Positions 61,456 through 64,000 of a stretch of 64,000 bases of DNA are shown one piece after another; the first letter of the stretch is position 1; the number at the start of each line of letters is the position of its first letter. A program made the position numbers and the translations under genes. The notes under the pieces are model-generated. The model made no database searches, had not been told where the DNA came from, and worked only from the letters and a program-made list of their open reading frames with translations. The stretch covers positions 17,221,932 to 17,285,931 of the forward strand of contig NC_051098.1 in the NCBI RefSeq assembly GCF_901709675.1, in the 5' to 3' direction. The DNA comes from Syngnathus acus. Lineage: Eukaryota; Chordata; Actinopteri; Syngnathiformes; Syngnathidae.

Positions 61456-64000
61456 GCTATGTGCTTAAGGGTTAGAGGTTTCGCTTAGGGCTATGTGCTC
61501 CTAGGTTAGGGTTAGGTTTCGCTTAGGGCTATGTGCTCCTAGGGTAGGGTTAGGGTTTCGCTTAGGGCTATGTGCTCCTAGGGTTAGGGTTAGGGTTTCG
61601 CTTAGGGCTATGTGCTACTAGGGTTAGGGTTAGGGTTTCGCTTAGGGCTATGTGCTCCTAGGGTTAGGGTTAGGGTTTTCGCTTAGGGCTATGTGCTCCT
61701 AGGGTTAGGGTTAGGGTTTCGCTTAGGGCTATGTGCTCCTAGGGTTAGGGTTAGGGTTTCGCTTAGGGCTATGTGCTCCTAGGGTTAGGGTTAGGGTTTC
61801 GCTTAGGGCTATGTGCTCCTAGGGTTAGGGTTAGGGTTTCGCTTAGGGCTATGTGCTCCTAGGGTTAGGGTTAGGGTTTCGCTTAGGGCTATGTGCTCCT
61901 AGGGTTAGGGTTAGGGTTTCGCTTAGGGCTATGTGCTCCTAGGGTTAGGGTTAGGGTTTCGCTTAGGGCTATGTGCTCCTAGGGTTAGGGTTAGGGTTTC
62001 GCTTAGGGCTATGTGCTCCTAGGGTTAGGGTTAGGGTTTCGCTTAGGGCTATGTGCTCCTAGGGTTAGGGTTAGGGTTTCGCTTAGGGCTATGTGCTCCT
62101 AGGGTTAGGGTTAGGGTTTCGCTTAGGGCTATGTGCTCCTAGGGTTAGGGTTAGGGTTTCGCTTAGGGCTATGTGCTCCTAGGGTTAGGGTTAGGGTTTC
62201 GCTTAGGGCTATGTGCTCCTAGGGTTAGGGTTAGGGTTTCGCTTAGGGCTATGTGCTCCTAGGGTTAGGGTTAGGGTTTCGCTTAGGGCTATGTGCTCCT
62301 AGGGTTAGGGTTAGGGTTTCGCTTAGGGCTATGTGCTCCTAGGGTTAGGGTTAGGGTTTCGCTTAGGGCTATGTGCTCCTAGGGTTAGGGTTAGGGTTTT
62401 CGCTTAGGGCTATGTGCTCCTAGGGTTAGGGTTAGGGTTTCGCTTAGGGCTATGTGCTCCTAGGGTTAGGGTTAGGGTTTCGCTTAGGGCTATGTGCTCC
62501 TAGGGTTAGGGTTAGGGTTTCGCTTAGGGCTATGTGCTCCTAGGGTTAGGGTTAGGGTTTCGCTTAGGGCTATGTGCTCCTAGGGTTAGGGTTAGGGTTT
62601 CGCTTAGGGCTATGTGCTCCTAGGGTTAGGGTTAGGGTTTCGCTTAGGGCTATGTGCTCCTAGGGTTAGGGTTAGGGTTTCGCTTAGGGCTATGTGCTCG
62701 TAGGGTTAGGGTTAGGGTTTCGCTTAGGGCTATGTGCTCCTAGGGTTAGGGTTAGGGTTTCGCTTAGGGCTATGTGCTCCTAGGGTTAGGGTTAGGGTTT
62801 CGCTTAGGGCTATGTGCTCCTAGGGTTAGGGTTAGGGTTTCGCTTAGGGCTATGTGCTCCTAGGGTTAGGGTTAGGGTTTCGCTTAGGGCTATGTGCTCC
62901 TAGGGTTAGGGTTAGGGTTTCGCTTAGGGCTATGTGCTCCTAGGGTTAGGGTTAGGGTTTCGCTTAGGGCTATGTGCTCCTAGGGTTAGGGTTAGGGTTT
63001 CGCTTAGGGCTATGTGCTCCTAGGGTTAGGGTTAGGGTTTCGCTTAGGGCTATGTGCTCCTAGGGTTAGGGTTAGGGTTTCGCTTAGGGCTATGTGCTCC
63101 TAGGGTTAGGGTTAGGGTTTCGCTTAGGGCTATGTGCTCCTAGGGTTAGGGTTAGGGTTTCGCTTAGGGCTATGTGCTCCTAGGGTTAGGGTTAGGGTTT
63201 CGCTTAGGGCTATGTGCTCCTAGGGTTAGGGTTAGGGTTTCGCTTAGGGCTATGTGCTCCTAGGGTTAGGGTTAGGGTTTCGCTTAGGGCTATGTGCTCC
63301 TAGGGTTAGGGTTAGGGTTTTCGCTTAGGGCTATGTGCTCCTAGGGTTAGGGTTAGGGTTTCGCTTAGGGCTATGTGCTCCTAGGGTTAGGGTTAGGGTT
63401 TCGCTTAGGGCTATGTGCTCCTAGGGTTAGGGTTAGGGTTTCGCTTAGGGCTATGTGCTCCTAGGGTTAGGGTTAGGGTTTCGCTTAGGGCTATGTGCTC
63501 CTAGGGTTAGGGTTAGGGTTTCGCTTAGGGCTATGTGCTCCTAGGGTTAGGGTTAGGGTTTCGCTTAGGGCTATGTGCTCCTAGGGTTAGGGTTAGGGTT
63601 TCGCTTAGGGCTATGTGCTCCTAGGGTTAGGGTTAGGGTTTCGCTTAGGGCTATGTGCTCCTAGGGTTAGGGTTAGGGTTTCGCTTAGGGCTATGTGCTC
63701 CTAGGGTTAGGGTTAGGGTTTCGCTTAGGGCTATGTGCTCCTAGGGTTAGGGTTAGGGTTTCGCTTAGGGCTATGTGCTCCTAGGGTTAGGGTTAGGGTT
63801 TCGCTTAGGGCTATGTGCTCCTAGGGTTAGGGTTAGGGTTTCGCTTAGGGCTATGTGCTCCTAGGGTTAGGGTTAGGGTTTCGCTTAGGGCTATGTGCTC
63901 CTAGGGTTAGGGTTAGGGTTTCGCTTAGGGCTATGTGCTCCTAGGGTTAGGGTTAGGGTTTCGCTTAGGGCTATGTGCTCCTAGGGTTAGGGTTAGGGTT
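61456..64000 (+). repeat. 40-bp telomere-like satellite, at least 62 copies, open to the right
   Basis: Each unit holds two adjacent TTAGGG, then GTTTCGC, another TTAGGG, and CTATGTGCTCCTAGGG. Copies are almost identical; the rare variants are a C-to-A or C-to-G change near 61616 and 62700 and a single extra T near 61678, 62398 and 63318. The first copies (61456-61570) are less regular. The array continues past the window end. Confidence 0.97.

Noticed and set aside
60592-64000. CRISPR-like direct repeats
   Set aside because: The units are head-to-tail without spacers and the setting is vertebrate; these are minisatellite and satellite arrays.
61456-64000. The true telomere
   Set aside because: TTAGGG occurs only as short runs within a 40-bp unit; a terminal tract of pure TTAGGG is not in the window.

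Overview
The window reads as vertebrate nuclear DNA from a ray-finned (teleost) fish with a compact genome. Genes have many short GT-AG introns, several V-SINE-, hAT- and LINE-type repeats have a teleost look, and the encoded proteins match single vertebrate families along their length. The species cannot be named from the sequence. Exon models were built by hand: open frame, splice signals, phase and remembered family sequences all had to agree. Coordinates are therefore precise but unconfirmed by transcripts.

Left half, 1-38.7 kb, is gene-dense. In order: the 3' end of an RFFL/RNF34-type RING ubiquitin ligase (+); a complete 30-exon diacylglycerol kinase delta gene, DGKD (-); the mitochondrial octanoyltransferase LIPT2 (-); a 23-exon anoctamin-7 gene, ANO7 (+); an RNF169-like DNA-damage gene (+) whose 5' part I cannot make complete and in which I see no RING finger; SPCS2, a signal peptidase complex subunit (+); an olfactory receptor split by two introns (+); and an LRFN1-like synaptic adhesion gene (-). 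LIPT2, RNF169, SPCS2 and an olfactory receptor also lie together at human 11q13.4, whereas DGKD and ANO7 are at human 2q37, so the block joins two ancestral linkage groups. The genes do not form one pathway; they are neighbours by descent.

Right half, 39-64 kb, has no host gene that I can support. It is a repeat sink: a solo LTR with a 5-bp target duplication, three hAT-type elements with exact 8-bp target duplications, a mariner/pogo-like frame holding a LINE tail that was itself hit by hAT elements, decayed hAT and LINE coding remnants, a 1.8-kb palindrome, many microsatellites and a (CAG)28 run.

The last 5.7 kb is subtelomeric. A degenerate dispersed unit (58.3-60.4 kb) gives way to a 23-bp tandem repeat (60.6-61.45 kb) and then to a very homogeneous 40-bp satellite carrying TTAGGG telomere units, which runs off the window. 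The two tandem repeats share a 9-bp core, and the TTAGGG strand points to the right, so the chromosome end probably lies to the right.
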